A stretch of 64,000 bases of DNA from Leifsonia xyli (GTDB taxonomy: Bacteria; Actinomycetota; Actinomycetes; Actinomycetales; Microbacteriaceae): assembly GCA_003243275.1 (NCBI GenBank), contig QFQR01000009.1, forward strand, positions 35,250-99,249. The letters are read 5' to 3'. How positions within the stretch are numbered: position 1 is the first letter of the stretch; every line of letters begins with the position of its first letter. The notes beneath the pieces were generated by a model that saw only the letters and a list, made by a program, of their open reading frames with translations, did not search any database and was not told where the DNA came from. Below, in pieces: positions 42,258 through 51,428 of this stretch. A program made the position numbers and the translations under genes.

Positions 42258-43388
42258 GTGACGAGCGCCCCCGCATCCGCGACCACAGGCCACGGCGACG
42301 CGAGCTACGCCGCAGCCGGAGTCGACACCGCAGCCGGCGACCGCGCGGTCGAGCTCATGAAGGCGTCGGTCGCCCGCACACAGGGCGCAGAGGTGCTGGG
42401 CGGGGTGGGCGGATTCGCGGGGCTCTTCGACGCATCCGCTCTGCTCGGCTACCGCCGCCCGCTGCTCGCGACCAGCACGGATGGCGTGGGCACCAAGATC
42501 GCGATCGCGATCGCCGTCGACCGGCACGACACGATCGGGCAGGACCTCGTGGCGATGGTCGTCGACGACATCGTCGTGGTGGGGGCGAAGCCGCTCTTCA
42601 TGACCGACTACATCGCCACCGGCAAGGTGCATCCGGAGCGAATCGCCACCCTCGTCGCGGGCGTCGCGCGCGCCTGCGAGGCCACCGGCACCGCCCTCGT
42701 CGGCGGCGAGACGGCCGAGCATCCGGGGCTCATGGCGCCCGACGACTACGACATCGCGGGCGCCGCGGTGGGGGTCGTCGAAGCGGATGCGGTGCTCGGC
42801 CCCGAGCGGGTGCAGCACGGCGACGTCGTGGTGGCGATCGCGAGCAGCGGCCTGCACAGCAACGGCTTCTCGCTCGTGCGGCACATCCTCGACCAGCGCG
42901 GACTCGCCTACACCGACGCATCCGAGGAGCTCGGCGGCGTGGTCGGCGAGGTGCTGCTCGAGCCGACGCGTCTCTACACGGCCCCGCTGCTGCGGGTGCT
43001 CGACGAACTGCCGGGTGCCGTCCACGCCCTCAGCCACGTCACGGGCGGCGGTATCGCCGCGAACCTGGCGCGCGTGCTGCCGAAGGGAGCCTGGGTCGAG
43101 CTCGACCGCTCCACCTGGAGCCCGCAGCCGGTGTTCCGCACGCTCGCCTCGTGGGGCGCGCTGGAGCTCGCCGACACCGAGTCGACCTGGAACCTCGGCG
43201 TCGGCTTCTTCGCGATCGTCGCCGCGGATGCCGCCAGCTCGGTCACGCGCGCGCTGGAGGCCGCGGGTCTGCCGGCGTGGGTGGCCGGCCGCGTCTCCAC
43301 GGCATCCCACGACCTCGGCGGCTTCGAGCAGGGCGCGAAGGGTGTCGACGGCGGCGCCGTGCGCCTGGTCGGCGTCTACGCCGACTGA
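42258..43388 (+). CDS. purM: Phosphoribosylformylglycinamidine cyclo-ligase
   Basis: 376-residue AIR synthetase: closes FGAM to AIR with ATP. It belongs to the PurM/PurL superfamily: YAAAGVDTAAGDRAVELMK (about 16-34), GGFAGLF, STDGVGTKIAIA, DDIVVVGAKPLF, and later GLHSNGFSLVR and VTGGGIAANLAR. GTG start 6 nt after TACGCT (leaderless-type). Downstream is a palindrome and the convergent DUF3073 gene, an arrangement commonly seen in actinobacteria. Confidence 0.98.
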   Translation: MTSAPASATTGHGDASYAAAGVDTAAGDRAVELMKASVARTQGAEVLGGVGGFAGLFDASALLGYRRPLLATSTDGVGTKIAIAIAVDRHDTIGQDLVAMVVDDIVVVGAKPLFMTDYIATGKVHPERIATLVAGVARACEATGTALVGGETAEHPGLMAPDDYDIAGAAVGVVEADAVLGPERVQHGDVVVAIASSGLHSNGFSLVRHILDQRGLAYTDASEELGGVVGEVLLEPTRLYTAPLLRVLDELPGAVHALSHVTGGGIAANLARVLPKGAWVELDRSTWSPQPVFRTLASWGALELADTESTWNLGVGFFAIVAADAASSVTRALEAAGLPAWVAGRVSTASHDLGGFEQGAKGVDGGAVRLVGVYAD

Positions 43389-43397
43389 GTCCGACCC

Positions 43398-43453
43398 GAG
43401 GCGTCACTTTGTGTCGCGCGAGCACCCCCGCGGGCGACACAAAGTGACGCCTC
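43398..43453. repeat. Long palindrome, GAGGCGTCAC family (copy 2)
   Basis: Perfect 20-nt arms (GAGGCGTCACTTTGTGTCGC and complement) around a 16-nt loop. Same arms as 3222-3277 near purA; here it lies between convergent purM and the DUF3073 gene. Confidence 0.88.
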
Positions 43454-43466
43454 AGGCAGCAGCAGC

Positions 43467-43676
43467 TCAGGCGGTCTTGGCGTCGTCCTCGTCGAGGTCG
43501 TCGTCCTCGTCGGAACCGTAGGTGTCGACGTACTCCGGCCACTTCTCGAGGTCCTCCTCGAGCCGGGGGTTGCCGCCGAGCTCGCGCTCGAGCGCCCCAT
43601 AGTTGGTGTCCGGGCTGAAGTACTTCAGGTCGCGTGCGACCTTGGTGTGCTTTGCCTTCTGACGGCCGCGCCCCAT
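43467..43676 (-). CDS. DUF3073 family small protein
   Basis: 69 residues. Begins MGRGRQKAKHTKVARDLKYFSP, the invariant start of DUF3073 proteins, followed by an acidic C-terminus (DEDDDLDEDD). These proteins are almost always encoded beside purM in actinobacteria; their role is unknown. Translation from the ATG shown; the upstream frame adds an unrelated stretch. Probably cytosolic, possibly RNA- or ribosome-related from the basic head and acidic tail, which is speculation. Confidence 0.93.
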   Translation of the reverse strand: MGRGRQKAKHTKVARDLKYFSPDTNYGALERELGGNPRLEEDLEKWPEYVDTYGSDEDDDLDEDDAKTA

Positions 43677-43833
43677 GCGTGACCCCCTCGTTTCAGAGCG
43701 ATATGTGACGAAGAAAACTGCGGGGAGTCTATCACGCAGGCGCAGTTCCGCCCTGGTCGGCAGCCGTCGTCGCCCGCCCCCGGATGCGAAGAATCCGGCA
43801 CCCTCGCAGGTCTCGGCGGGTAACGTGGGGCGG

Positions 43834-44934
43834 GTGACCGAGCGGCCGACCGACACCTCCGTCGTGATCATCGGCGCCGGCCAGGCGGGGCTCGCGGTCG
43901 CGTACTACCTGCGCAAGCTGGGCCTCGATCCGGGCAACGACTTCGTGGTGCTCGACCGTGGGCCGGGTACCGGCGGGGCGTGGCAGTTCCGCTGGGAGGC
44001 CCTGCGGCTCGGCTCGACGCACCGCGTCAACGACCTGCCGGGCATGGACGAGCTCGGCCTCAGCTTCGACACCGCCGATCGCACGCTGCCCGCCCGCGAG
44101 GTCATCGCCGACTACTACGGTCGCTATGAGCAGCACTACGAGCTGAAGGTCGTGCGTCCGGCGGATGTGACGCGCGTGCGCGCGACCTTCGACGGGCTCG
44201 AGGTGACCTTCGACGACGCCTACGGCGACCAGACCTTCTCGACCCAGGTCGTGGTCAACGCCACCGGCACCTGGGGGGCGCCGTTCGTGCCCTGGTACCC
44301 CGGCATGAACGACTTCCAGGGCCGCCACCTGCACACGGTGGACTACACGGATGCCGAGGCGCTTCGCGGCAAGGACGTCGTCGTGGTGGGCGGCGGCACG
44401 AGCGCGATCGGCTTCCTCATGGAGCTGGAGGGCATAGCCGGCAGCCTCAGCTGGGCAACCCGACGGCCGATCGAGTTCCTCGACGAGCAGGAGCTCAACA
44501 TCGAGGGCGGCACGCGCGCCGTGACCCTGCAGGATGCCGCGGCGCGCGAGGGGCGCGCCCTTCCGTCGATCGTGTCGACGACCGGGGTGCCGCGCACGCG
44601 CCGCATCCAGTCGGCGATCGAGCGCGGGCTGCTGACGCCGAAGCCGATGTTCGCCTCGGTCGAGGCGGATGGCGTGCGCTGGCCCGACGGCACCTTCCAG
44701 CACGCCGACACGATCATCTGGGCCACCGGCTTCCGCCCCGAGCTGCGGCACCTCGCCCCGCTCAAGCTGCGCGAGCAGGCGGGTGGCGTGACGGTCGCGG
44801 GCGGCGCGGCCTACCGCAACGCGAACGTGTTCTTCGCCGGGTACGGGCCTACGGCATCCACGATCGGCGCGAACCGCGCCGGGCGCACGATCGCGCGGCA
44901 GGTGGTCTCCGCGCTCAGCGCTCTCGGCTACTGA
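43834..44934 (+). CDS. FAD-dependent monooxygenase/oxidoreductase
   Basis: 366 residues in the flavin-containing monooxygenase/pyridine nucleotide-disulfide group. FAD Rossmann motif VVIIGAGQAGLAVAYYLRKLG (about 10-30), the GGAWQFRWEALRLGSTHRVND substrate-side segment, second nucleotide (NADPH) motif VVVVGGGTSAIG (about 187-198) and ATG-type motif IIWATGFRPEL. Natural substrate unknown. GTG start 7 nt after TAACGT (leaderless-type). The 3' end overlaps the convergent glycosidase gene by 20 nt. Confidence 0.88.
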   Translation: MTERPTDTSVVIIGAGQAGLAVAYYLRKLGLDPGNDFVVLDRGPGTGGAWQFRWEALRLGSTHRVNDLPGMDELGLSFDTADRTLPAREVIADYYGRYEQHYELKVVRPADVTRVRATFDGLEVTFDDAYGDQTFSTQVVVNATGTWGAPFVPWYPGMNDFQGRHLHTVDYTDAEALRGKDVVVVGGGTSAIGFLMELEGIAGSLSWATRRPIEFLDEQELNIEGGTRAVTLQDAAAREGRALPSIVSTTGVPRTRRIQSAIERGLLTPKPMFASVEADGVRWPDGTFQHADTIIWATGFRPELRHLAPLKLREQAGGVTVAGGAAYRNANVFFAGYGPTASTIGANRAGRTIARQVVSALSALGY

Positions 44935-46804
44935 GTGCGTCGAGCACGACGATCGCCGCGGCCGCCGACCAGGCCTGCGGTCGGCAGGCGGCCGGGTAGG
45001 GCACGGGCCGGGAAACCTCGGATGCCGCGTCGCCGCCGTGCAGCTCCGGCATCCGGTAGTCGAAGGCCGCCGCGGCCCCGAGCAGCCCCTCGGCCAGGAT
45101 GCCCGCCTCGGCCACGAAGCCGTCGCGGTGCAGTCCGCGGATCGCGATGGCTGTGTCGTGCGCCCAGATGCTGCCGCCGTGGTACGAGAGCGGCCAGTAA
45201 CCCCCTGAGCCGGTTGCCAGCGTGCGGATGCCGTAGCCCGCGTCGAGGCGCGGGGACACGAGCCGAGCCGCGACGAGCCGCGACTCCTCCTCGTCGAGCA
45301 GGCCTGTGCCGAGCAGGTGCCCGATGTTGCTCGTGAGCGAGTCGACCGCGCGCTTGCGGGCGTCGAGCGCGATCGCCGGGTAGCGGCCCTCGGCATCCTC
45401 GACCCAGAAATGCTCGCGGAACCGCGCCGCCAGGCGCGCAGCCCAGGCGCGCCATTCGCTGCCGTCGTCGCCGAACTCCTCGAGCAGCGCCGCGCCCCGC
45501 ACGGCCGCCTCGTGGGCGTAGGCCTGCACCTCCACGAGCGCGATCGGGCCTTCGGCGAGGGTGCCGTCGCGCCACTGCACGGAGTCGCCTGAGTCCTTCC
45601 AGCCCTGATTCGAGAGCCCGCGCCCCGACTCGTCGACGTACTCGAGCAGGCCATCGCCGTCGCTGTCGCCGAAGTCGCGCATCCAGGCCAGCGCGGCGCG
45701 CAGCGCGGGGAGGAGCTCCCGGGTCTCGTCGTCGCCGAGCCCGCGGGTGCGGGCATCGGCGAGCAGGCAGATCCAGAGCGGGGTCGCATCCACGGTGCCG
45801 TAGTAGTGGGGCGGCAGCTCGATCCCCTCGTCGGGCAGCTCGAGGCTGGCACGGCGCACCTCGTGGATGATCTTGCCCGGTTGCTCGGCGGTCGCCGCGA
45901 CGGTCTCGCGGCCCTGCAATCCGGCGAGGGTGCGCAGCGTGCCGTGCACGAGCCGTCGCTCGATCGGCAGCAGGAACCGGGCAGCCCAGATCGAGTCGCG
46001 TCCGAACAGGGTGAAGAACCAGGGCGCGCCCGCGCCCAGGAACTCGTCGCTCGACCCGATGCGGGTCAGCCGCAGCGCATCGAGGTCGTCGAGCGCACGT
46101 GTCACCCAACGCCGGAGCCGGTCGTCGGCCTCGCCGAGCTCGGGCACGCTCCAGGGCGCGGGCGATCCGGGCGCTTCCACCACGGCGAGTGCGTCCCGCA
46201 CGGTGAGCGTCAGTGCGCGCTCCTCCGCGCCCCGCGCCGGCACCTCGATCTCCCAGCGGATGCGGATGCGCGAGCCGTCGACGGAGACCTCCCCCGCTGC
46301 GGCGTGGAGCTCCGCCGACACCGCATCGTCGCCCCATCCGGCCCCCGCGTCTCGTCGTCGCGGGGTGATCGCGACGGGTTCCCGGCCCGTCTTGACGACC
46401 TCGACGGGAGTCAGTTCGGCGTCGAGCTCGACGTCGAGCGTGAAGCGCAGTGCGCGGTCCAGCCGGGACTCGACGCGCAGCAGATGGTCGACTCCGTCGC
46501 CGCGCGCCGTGCGCTCGACGATGAGGCGCACATCCGGATCGGCTCCCGGGCCGTCGAGGCCGCGCAGCAGGGCGACGAAGCGGATGCGGTCGGCCGCGTC
46601 CTCGAGGGTCGCGATCGGTTCCGGGGTGGCACCGTCGACGCGCACCGTGAAGCCGGAGGCGACCCGCACATCCGAGACGTAGACACCGTCGATGGGTGCG
46701 GTCATCTCGCCGCCGGCGCGGGACCATGCCTGGGCCGGTGCCCGCAGCACGACGGTCGCGTCGTGCAGGAGGGGCTGATGGCCGGTGGCCTCGGGTGGGA
46801 GCAT
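44915..46804 (-). CDS. Amylo-alpha-1,6-glucosidase-like protein (glycogen debranching type)
   Basis: 629 residues with an N-terminal beta-sandwich glycogen-debranching N-domain (about 10-225) and an (alpha/alpha)6 barrel (about 240-620) seen as WFFTLFGRDSIWAARFLLPIERRLVHGTLRTLAGLQG, DATPLWICLLADA, GYGIRTLATGSGGYWPLSYHGGSIWAHDTAIAIRGL. It is predicted to hydrolyse alpha-glucosidic linkages, in step with the transporter genes nearby; the exact bond is not known. No signal peptide, so it is cytosolic and would act on imported sugar. I used the ATG with GAAGG 8 nt upstream. It is divergent from the LacI regulator, with shared operator region. Confidence 0.82.
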   Translation of the reverse strand: MLPPEATGHQPLLHDATVVLRAPAQAWSRAGGEMTAPIDGVYVSDVRVASGFTVRVDGATPEPIATLEDAADRIRFVALLRGLDGPGADPDVRLIVERTARGDGVDHLLRVESRLDRALRFTLDVELDAELTPVEVVKTGREPVAITPRRRDAGAGWGDDAVSAELHAAAGEVSVDGSRIRIRWEIEVPARGAEERALTLTVRDALAVVEAPGSPAPWSVPELGEADDRLRRWVTRALDDLDALRLTRIGSSDEFLGAGAPWFFTLFGRDSIWAARFLLPIERRLVHGTLRTLAGLQGRETVAATAEQPGKIIHEVRRASLELPDEGIELPPHYYGTVDATPLWICLLADARTRGLGDDETRELLPALRAALAWMRDFGDSDGDGLLEYVDESGRGLSNQGWKDSGDSVQWRDGTLAEGPIALVEVQAYAHEAAVRGAALLEEFGDDGSEWRAWAARLAARFREHFWVEDAEGRYPAIALDARKRAVDSLTSNIGHLLGTGLLDEEESRLVAARLVSPRLDAGYGIRTLATGSGGYWPLSYHGGSIWAHDTAIAIRGLHRDGFVAEAGILAEGLLGAAAAFDYRMPELHGGDAASEVSRPVPYPAACRPQAWSAAAAIVVLDALSSRER

Positions 46805-46852
46805 CCGGACGACCTTCGCTGCTCGTTCCTGCGGTGACCGAGCCGGGTCCGG

Positions 46853-46880
46853 TTGACAGCCTCGGCTCGCCAGGTAACAT
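46853..46880 (+). promoter_or_regulatory. Strong promoter of the LacI/transporter operon
   Basis: -35 TTGACA (46853-46858) and -10 TAACAT (46875-46880) with a 16-nt spacer, which is the clearest consensus promoter in the window. The first operator sits at the expected transcription start, so the repressor would block its own operon. Confidence 0.7.
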
Positions 46881-46891
46881 AGCACCGACAA

Positions 46892-46905
46892 TTTGATCGA
46901 TCAAA
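46892..46905. promoter_or_regulatory. LacI-type operator 1
   Basis: Perfect 14-bp palindrome TTTGATCGATCAAA, about 11 nt downstream of the -10 box. Confidence 0.75.
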
Positions 46906-46925
46906 CTCAATTGCGGGAATCCCGC

Positions 46926-46939
46926 TTGGATCGATCAAG
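46926..46939. promoter_or_regulatory. LacI-type operator 2
   Basis: TTGGATCGATCAAG, same GATCGATC core, 34 nt from operator 1, i.e. about three helical turns. It stands inside a CCCGCTT...AAGCGGG hairpin just before the lacI ribosome site. Confidence 0.75.
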
Positions 46940-46962
46940 AAGCGGGCCAAAGGAGGTTCGGT

Positions 46963-48063
46963 GTGACGCAGCTCCCCACGGTGGAAGACGTCGCGCGCCT
47001 CGCAGGCGTCTCACGGCAGACGGTCTCGAACGTCATCAATACCCCCGGGATCGTGCGCCTCGAGACGCGTGAGCGGGTCGAAGCCGCCGTGCGCGAACTC
47101 GGCTACCGCCCGCACGCCTCCGCCCGCCGCCTCCGCACCCGCACGAGCTCGACGATCGGCATCCGGCTCGACCCGCTCCCGCGCGGCATCTCCGGCGCGA
47201 TCCAGGACCGCTTCCTCCACGCGCTCACCGAGCAGGCCGCGGGCCGCGGCTTCCGCGTGACGCTCTTCACGGCCCGCGACGTCGCGGAGGAGATCGAGCA
47301 GTACCGCAGCCTGCGCGACGGTGCCGACGTCGACGCCTTCGTGCTCACCTCCACCGCCTACGACGACCCGCGCATCGACTGGCTCGCGCGCGAGCGCATC
47401 CCGTTCGTCTCGTTCGGCCGCCCCTGGGGTGCAGGGAGCCTCGACGACGCCGAGCGGCTGTGGGTCGATGTGGACGGACGCGCGGGCACGGCGATCGCGA
47501 CCCGCCACCTCGTCGGGCGGGGGCTTCGCCGCATCGGCTTCCTCGGCTGGCCCGAGGGTTCGGGCACCGGCGACGACCGCCGCGCCGGGTGGCGCAACGC
47601 GATGCGCGAGGCCTTCCCCGACATCACGGAAGCGGAGCTCGCCGAGCTCTCCACCGAGACGGTGGAGGCCGTCGCACAGGCGCGGGTGGCGGTCGAGCAG
47701 CAGCTGGCTGCGGGGGTGCGCCTGGACGGTCTCGTCTGCGTGAGCGATTCCGTCGCGCTCGGCGCGATGATGGCGATGCGCGAGTCGGGGCAGCCCCACT
47801 TCCCGGTCATGGGCTTCGACAACACCCCGGTCGCGCAGGCCGTCGGCCTCTCGAGCGTCGATCAGCGCCTCGACGAGGTGGCCACCGGCATCCTCGACCT
47901 CCTCATGGGAGCGACCGGTCGTCGCGTCCTCCCGCATGGGAGCGGAGCCGACGCGCTCGGTCACCGCCTCATCACCCCCCAGCTTGTCGTTCGCCGGTCG
48001 AGTCACCTGGCGCCCGTCGAGGAAGCCGAAGGCACCTGGCCCGGCGATCACATCAGAGAGTAA
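46963..48063 (+). CDS. LacI family transcriptional regulator
   Basis: 366 residues. HTH at 6-25 (TVEDVARLAGVSRQTVSNVI), hinge helix region at about 45-60, and periplasmic-binding-like sugar domain (about 63-335). GTG start with AAAGGAGG. First gene of the operon with the binding protein and two permeases. Both GATCGATC operators lie in its leader, so it is very likely autoregulated and also controls the divergent glycosidase. The effector is presumably an alpha-glucoside, by context. Confidence 0.93.
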   Translation: MTQLPTVEDVARLAGVSRQTVSNVINTPGIVRLETRERVEAAVRELGYRPHASARRLRTRTSSTIGIRLDPLPRGISGAIQDRFLHALTEQAAGRGFRVTLFTARDVAEEIEQYRSLRDGADVDAFVLTSTAYDDPRIDWLARERIPFVSFGRPWGAGSLDDAERLWVDVDGRAGTAIATRHLVGRGLRRIGFLGWPEGSGTGDDRRAGWRNAMREAFPDITEAELAELSTETVEAVAQARVAVEQQLAAGVRLDGLVCVSDSVALGAMMAMRESGQPHFPVMGFDNTPVAQAVGLSSVDQRLDEVATGILDLLMGATGRRVLPHGSGADALGHRLITPQLVVRRSSHLAPVEEAEGTWPGDHIRE

Positions 48064-48072
48064 GGAAGAGCA

Positions 48073-49311
48073 ATGAGCAAGAGAACGTGGGGCGGCGCCG
48101 TCGCTCTCGCGGCGGCCTCGGCTGTCGTGCTCACCGGCTGTGCCGGAGGCGGGGATGCCGGTGACTCGGGCGGCAGCAGCGCGCTGACGATCCTCATCGG
48201 ATCGAGCGGTCCGGCCGAGACGACGGCCGTGCAGGCCGCCGCGGACGCCTGGGCGAAGGACAACGACGCAACCGTCAAGGTGATCGCCGCCGATGACCTG
48301 AACCAGCAGCTGAGCCAGGGCTTCGCCGGCGACGACGCGCCCGACCTGTTCTACATGGGCTGGGACCAGTTCGCGAACTACGCGAGCAACGGCTACCTCG
48401 ACTCCTACGCGGGAAAGCTCTCGAACGCCGGCCAGTTCTACCCCTCCCTCGTGGACACCTTCACCTACAACGGCGAGTTCGTGTGCGCACCGAAGGACTT
48501 CTCGACCCTCGGTCTCATCGTGAACACCGAGCTCTGGGCGGCGGCGGGGCTGACGGACGCCGACATCCCGAGCGACTGGGACGGCCTCGAAGCGGTGGCG
48601 AAGAAGCTCACGAACGACAGCACCGTCGGGCTCTCCTTCGGCCTCGAGTACGCCCGTCTCGGGGTGTTCATGAACCAGGCGGGCGGAGCGCTCGTGAGCG
48701 ATGACGGAAAGACGGCGACCGCCGATTCGGCCGAGAACCTCGCCGGCCTCGAGTACGTGCAGAAGCTGCACGACGAGGGCGTGCTGAAGTTCCCGAGCGA
48801 GATCGACGCCGGATGGGGTGGCGAGGCTCTCGGCGCGGGCAAGGCCGCCATGGTCATCGAAGGCCCGTGGATCAAGGGCATCGCGGCCGACTACCCCGAC
48901 ACCAAGTGGGCGGCCTACGAGCTGCCCGCCGGCCCCGGGGGCACGTCCACCTTCACCTTCAGCAACTGCTGGGGCATCCCCGCGAAGTCCGACACGCGTG
49001 AGGCGGCGGTCTCGCTCGTGGAGTACCTCACCTCCGACGCGCAGCAGCTCGCGTTCTCGGATGCGTTCGGCGTCATCCCGTCGACCGAGTCGGGGGCTGC
49101 GAGCTACGCCGCGAAGTACCCCGACTACGCGAGCTTCGTCGCGAGCAACGACTATGCGGTGAGCCCGGTGAACTTCGCAGGCTCGGCATCCGTCGTGGGC
49201 GACTTCAACGCCCAGCTCGAGGGGATGTCCTCCGGGAAGGTCGACCTGAAGGCGATCCTCGCCTCGTTCCAGACGCAACTGCAGGCGGCACTCGACGAGG
49301 CGAACGGCTGA
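48073..49311 (+). CDS. Sugar ABC transporter substrate-binding lipoprotein
   Basis: 412 residues, family 1 (MalE/UgpB-type) extracellular solute-binding protein. Lipobox VVLTGCAGGG with Cys23 for lipid attachment, then the type-1 pattern: TILIGSSGPAETTAVQAAADAWAK, DLFYMGWDQFANYASNG, and C-terminal VEYLTSDAQQLAFSDAFGVIPS. It binds the sugar at the cell surface for the following permeases. Spacing to lacI is 9 nt; a weak hairpin (GGTCGG/CCGACC) at 49317-49334 separates it from the permeases and may allow more binding protein than permease. Confidence 0.95.
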   Translation: MSKRTWGGAVALAAASAVVLTGCAGGGDAGDSGGSSALTILIGSSGPAETTAVQAAADAWAKDNDATVKVIAADDLNQQLSQGFAGDDAPDLFYMGWDQFANYASNGYLDSYAGKLSNAGQFYPSLVDTFTYNGEFVCAPKDFSTLGLIVNTELWAAAGLTDADIPSDWDGLEAVAKKLTNDSTVGLSFGLEYARLGVFMNQAGGALVSDDGKTATADSAENLAGLEYVQKLHDEGVLKFPSEIDAGWGGEALGAGKAAMVIEGPWIKGIAADYPDTKWAAYELPAGPGGTSTFTFSNCWGIPAKSDTREAAVSLVEYLTSDAQQLAFSDAFGVIPSTESGAASYAAKYPDYASFVASNDYAVSPVNFAGSASVVGDFNAQLEGMSSGKVDLKAILASFQTQLQAALDEANG

Positions 49312-49366
49312 GCCGGGTCGGCTGAACCGACCGTCCGGTGACACCAGGGAGCACGGGGAGGACACG

Positions 49367-50494
49367 ATGAGCAGAGGGATCCGCGGCAACGAGGCCCGCT
49401 ACGGGTGGGCGTTCACGGCGCCCGCGATCCTCATCATCGGCGTCTTCCTCGTGCTCCCCATCCTGCTCGCCCTGTGGGTGAGCTTCAGCGATTGGAACGG
49501 GCTCGGCTCGCCGCTCGGCAACTCCGAGTTCGTCGGCGGGGCCAACTACGCCAAGGTGCTCATCGACTCCGGGCTCGCGCAGCGCGACTTCGGAACCGCG
49601 ATCCGCAACAACCTCTACTACGTGCTGCTCGTCGTGCCGCTGCAGACGGCGCTCGCGCTCTTCCTCGCCGTGCAGGTCAACCGACGGCTGCTGCGGGGCA
49701 AGGGGTTCTTCCGCACCGCCTTCTACTTCCCCTCGGTCACCAGCTCGGTCGCGATCACGACGATCTTCATCTTCCTGTTCACGGCGTCCGGGGCGGTCAA
49801 CGCGGTGCTCGCCTGGTTCGGGGCGAAGGGGCCGAACTGGTTCGCCGATCCGCGCGGGGTGCTCCACCTCCTGCTCGGCACGGCGGGAATCGACGGATCG
49901 GGTGCCGCCGCCGACGGACCGCTCGGCCTGTCGTGGTGGGAGTGGTTCGCCGGACCCTCGGTCGCGATGTGCGTGCTCATCATCCTCGCGATCTTCACGA
50001 CCTCCGGAACCTTCATGCTGCTGTTCCTCGCGGCGCTGCAGAACGTGGGTGCCGAGATCGAGGAGGCCGCGATGGTGGACGGCGCGGGGCCGTTCCGCAC
50101 CTTCTTCTTCGTCACCCTGCCGATGCTCAAGCCGACGCTCTTCACCGTGTTGACGCTCGGTCTCATCGGCACCTGGCAGGTGTTCGACCAGATCTACCTC
50201 ACGGGGCGCGGCGCCCCGGCCAAGACACTGCTGACGCCCGCCTTCCTCGCCTACGACACCTCGTTCTCCGACCTCAAGTGGGGTCAGGGCGCGGCGATCT
50301 CCTTCGTGCTGTTCGGCATCATCGTGGTGCTCACGCTGTTCCAGCGCTGGGTGCTGCGGGATCGCGACCTCGGGCGTTCCGGGCAGCGGCGCGAAGCCCG
50401 CGCGGTGGAGCGGCTCACACGCAACGCGGCGGCGGTCCAGGCGCACGCGGCACCGGCATCCGCGGCGACCGAGCGGGACGGGGGCGGGCGATGA
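49367..50494 (+). CDS. Sugar ABC transporter permease (MalF-like)
   Basis: 375 residues with about six helices. The EAA loop reads EIEEAAMVDGAGPFRTFFFVTLPMLKP (about 228-254). It has a longer first half than MalG-type permeases, typical of the MalF partner. SD GGGGAGG before the ATG. Its stop overlaps the next permease start (ATGA). No ATPase gene is in the window: a shared MsiK-type ATPase elsewhere is expected from known actinobacterial sugar systems. Confidence 0.93.
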   Translation: MSRGIRGNEARYGWAFTAPAILIIGVFLVLPILLALWVSFSDWNGLGSPLGNSEFVGGANYAKVLIDSGLAQRDFGTAIRNNLYYVLLVVPLQTALALFLAVQVNRRLLRGKGFFRTAFYFPSVTSSVAITTIFIFLFTASGAVNAVLAWFGAKGPNWFADPRGVLHLLLGTAGIDGSGAAADGPLGLSWWEWFAGPSVAMCVLIILAIFTTSGTFMLLFLAALQNVGAEIEEAAMVDGAGPFRTFFFVTLPMLKPTLFTVLTLGLIGTWQVFDQIYLTGRGAPAKTLLTPAFLAYDTSFSDLKWGQGAAISFVLFGIIVVLTLFQRWVLRDRDLGRSGQRREARAVERLTRNAAAVQAHAAPASAATERDGGGR

Positions 50495-51348
50495 GCACGC
50501 GCATGCATGCCGGACGCCGCACGGCGGCCCGCATCGGGCTCATCGCGGGCTACGTGCTGCTGGCGCTGCTCGCTCTCATCTACATCTACCCTTTCCTCAT
50601 CTCGATCGCGGGCAGCTTCAAGACGGACGCCGAGGCGACCCAGCAGCCGCTCGGCCTGATCCCCGAGACCTGGAGCTTCGCCGCCTACGAGCGGCTCTTC
50701 ACGACGGTGCCGCTGTTGCAGTGGGCCGGCAACTCCCTGCTCATCACGGTCATCGTCACGACCGGCCGGGTCTTCTTCGATTCGCTGGCGGGCTATGCGC
50801 TCTCGCGCCTCGCGTTCCGCGGGCGCGCCGTCATCTTCGCGACGCTCGTGGCCATCATGGCCGTGCCCAACGTCGTGCTGCTGATCCCCCGCTTCCTGAT
50901 CCTCAAGGAGCTCGGGCTCTACAACTCCTACGCGGGCATGATCATCCCGATCGTGATCGACGCGGCGGGCATCTTCATCATGAAGCAGTTCTTCGAGTCG
51001 ATCCCGGTCTCCGTCGAGGAGGCGGCACGGATCGACGGCGCGGGGGTGTTCCGCACCTTCTGGACGATCGTGCTGCCGATGGCGGCACCCGCGCTCGTGA
51101 CCCTCTTCATCCTGAGCTTCCAGGGCTCGTGGAACGAGTTCGCGCATTTCGTCGTGTCGCGCAACGACCCCGACCTCAACACGCTCACGACGGGGGTCGC
51201 CTCCCTGACCTCGGGTCAGCTGGGAAGCGGCAACCAGTACCCGCTGCAGCTCGCGGCGGCCGTGCTCATGTCGATCCCGGTCGCGGTGCTGTTCTTCGTC
51301 TTCCAGCGCCGCATCATGTCGACCTCGGAGGGCGGCGAGAAGGGCTGA
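50491..51348 (+). CDS. Sugar ABC transporter permease (MalG-like)
   Basis: 285 residues, six helices, with EAA loop SVEEAARIDGAGVFRTFWTIVLPMAAP (about 173-199) and the usual carbohydrate-permease ending (FFVFQRRIMSTSEGGEKG). Translationally coupled to the preceding permease by a 4-nt overlap. Last gene of the operon; the imperfect double palindrome at 51357-51428 follows. Confidence 0.93.
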   Translation: MSTRMHAGRRTAARIGLIAGYVLLALLALIYIYPFLISIAGSFKTDAEATQQPLGLIPETWSFAAYERLFTTVPLLQWAGNSLLITVIVTTGRVFFDSLAGYALSRLAFRGRAVIFATLVAIMAVPNVVLLIPRFLILKELGLYNSYAGMIIPIVIDAAGIFIMKQFFESIPVSVEEAARIDGAGVFRTFWTIVLPMAAPALVTLFILSFQGSWNEFAHFVVSRNDPDLNTLTTGVASLTSGQLGSGNQYPLQLAAAVLMSIPVAVLFFVFQRRIMSTSEGGEKG

Positions 51349-51356
51349 GTGCGGCA

Positions 51357-51428
51357 CAAACGCTGCAGCGTTTGGCCTCATGCCGCAGGTATCGCAGGCG
51401 CGCGGGCGCAAGCGCTACAGCGTTTGTC
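51357..51428. repeat. Long imperfect palindrome, CAAACGCTG family
   Basis: Left part CAAACGCTGCAGCGTTTG is itself a perfect 18-bp palindrome (51357-51374); the right arm (51409-51428, AAGCGCTACAGCGTTTGT core) is its imperfect copy. Sits between the convergent sugar-permease and KimA-like genes; the right arm overlaps the stop of the latter. Confidence 0.75.

Noticed and set aside
39844..42276. An upstream extension of the purF frame by about 800 residues
   Set aside because: PurF must begin at MCGIVG, with Cys2 as nucleophile and a ribosome site before it; the extension lies opposite the cadherin-like gene.
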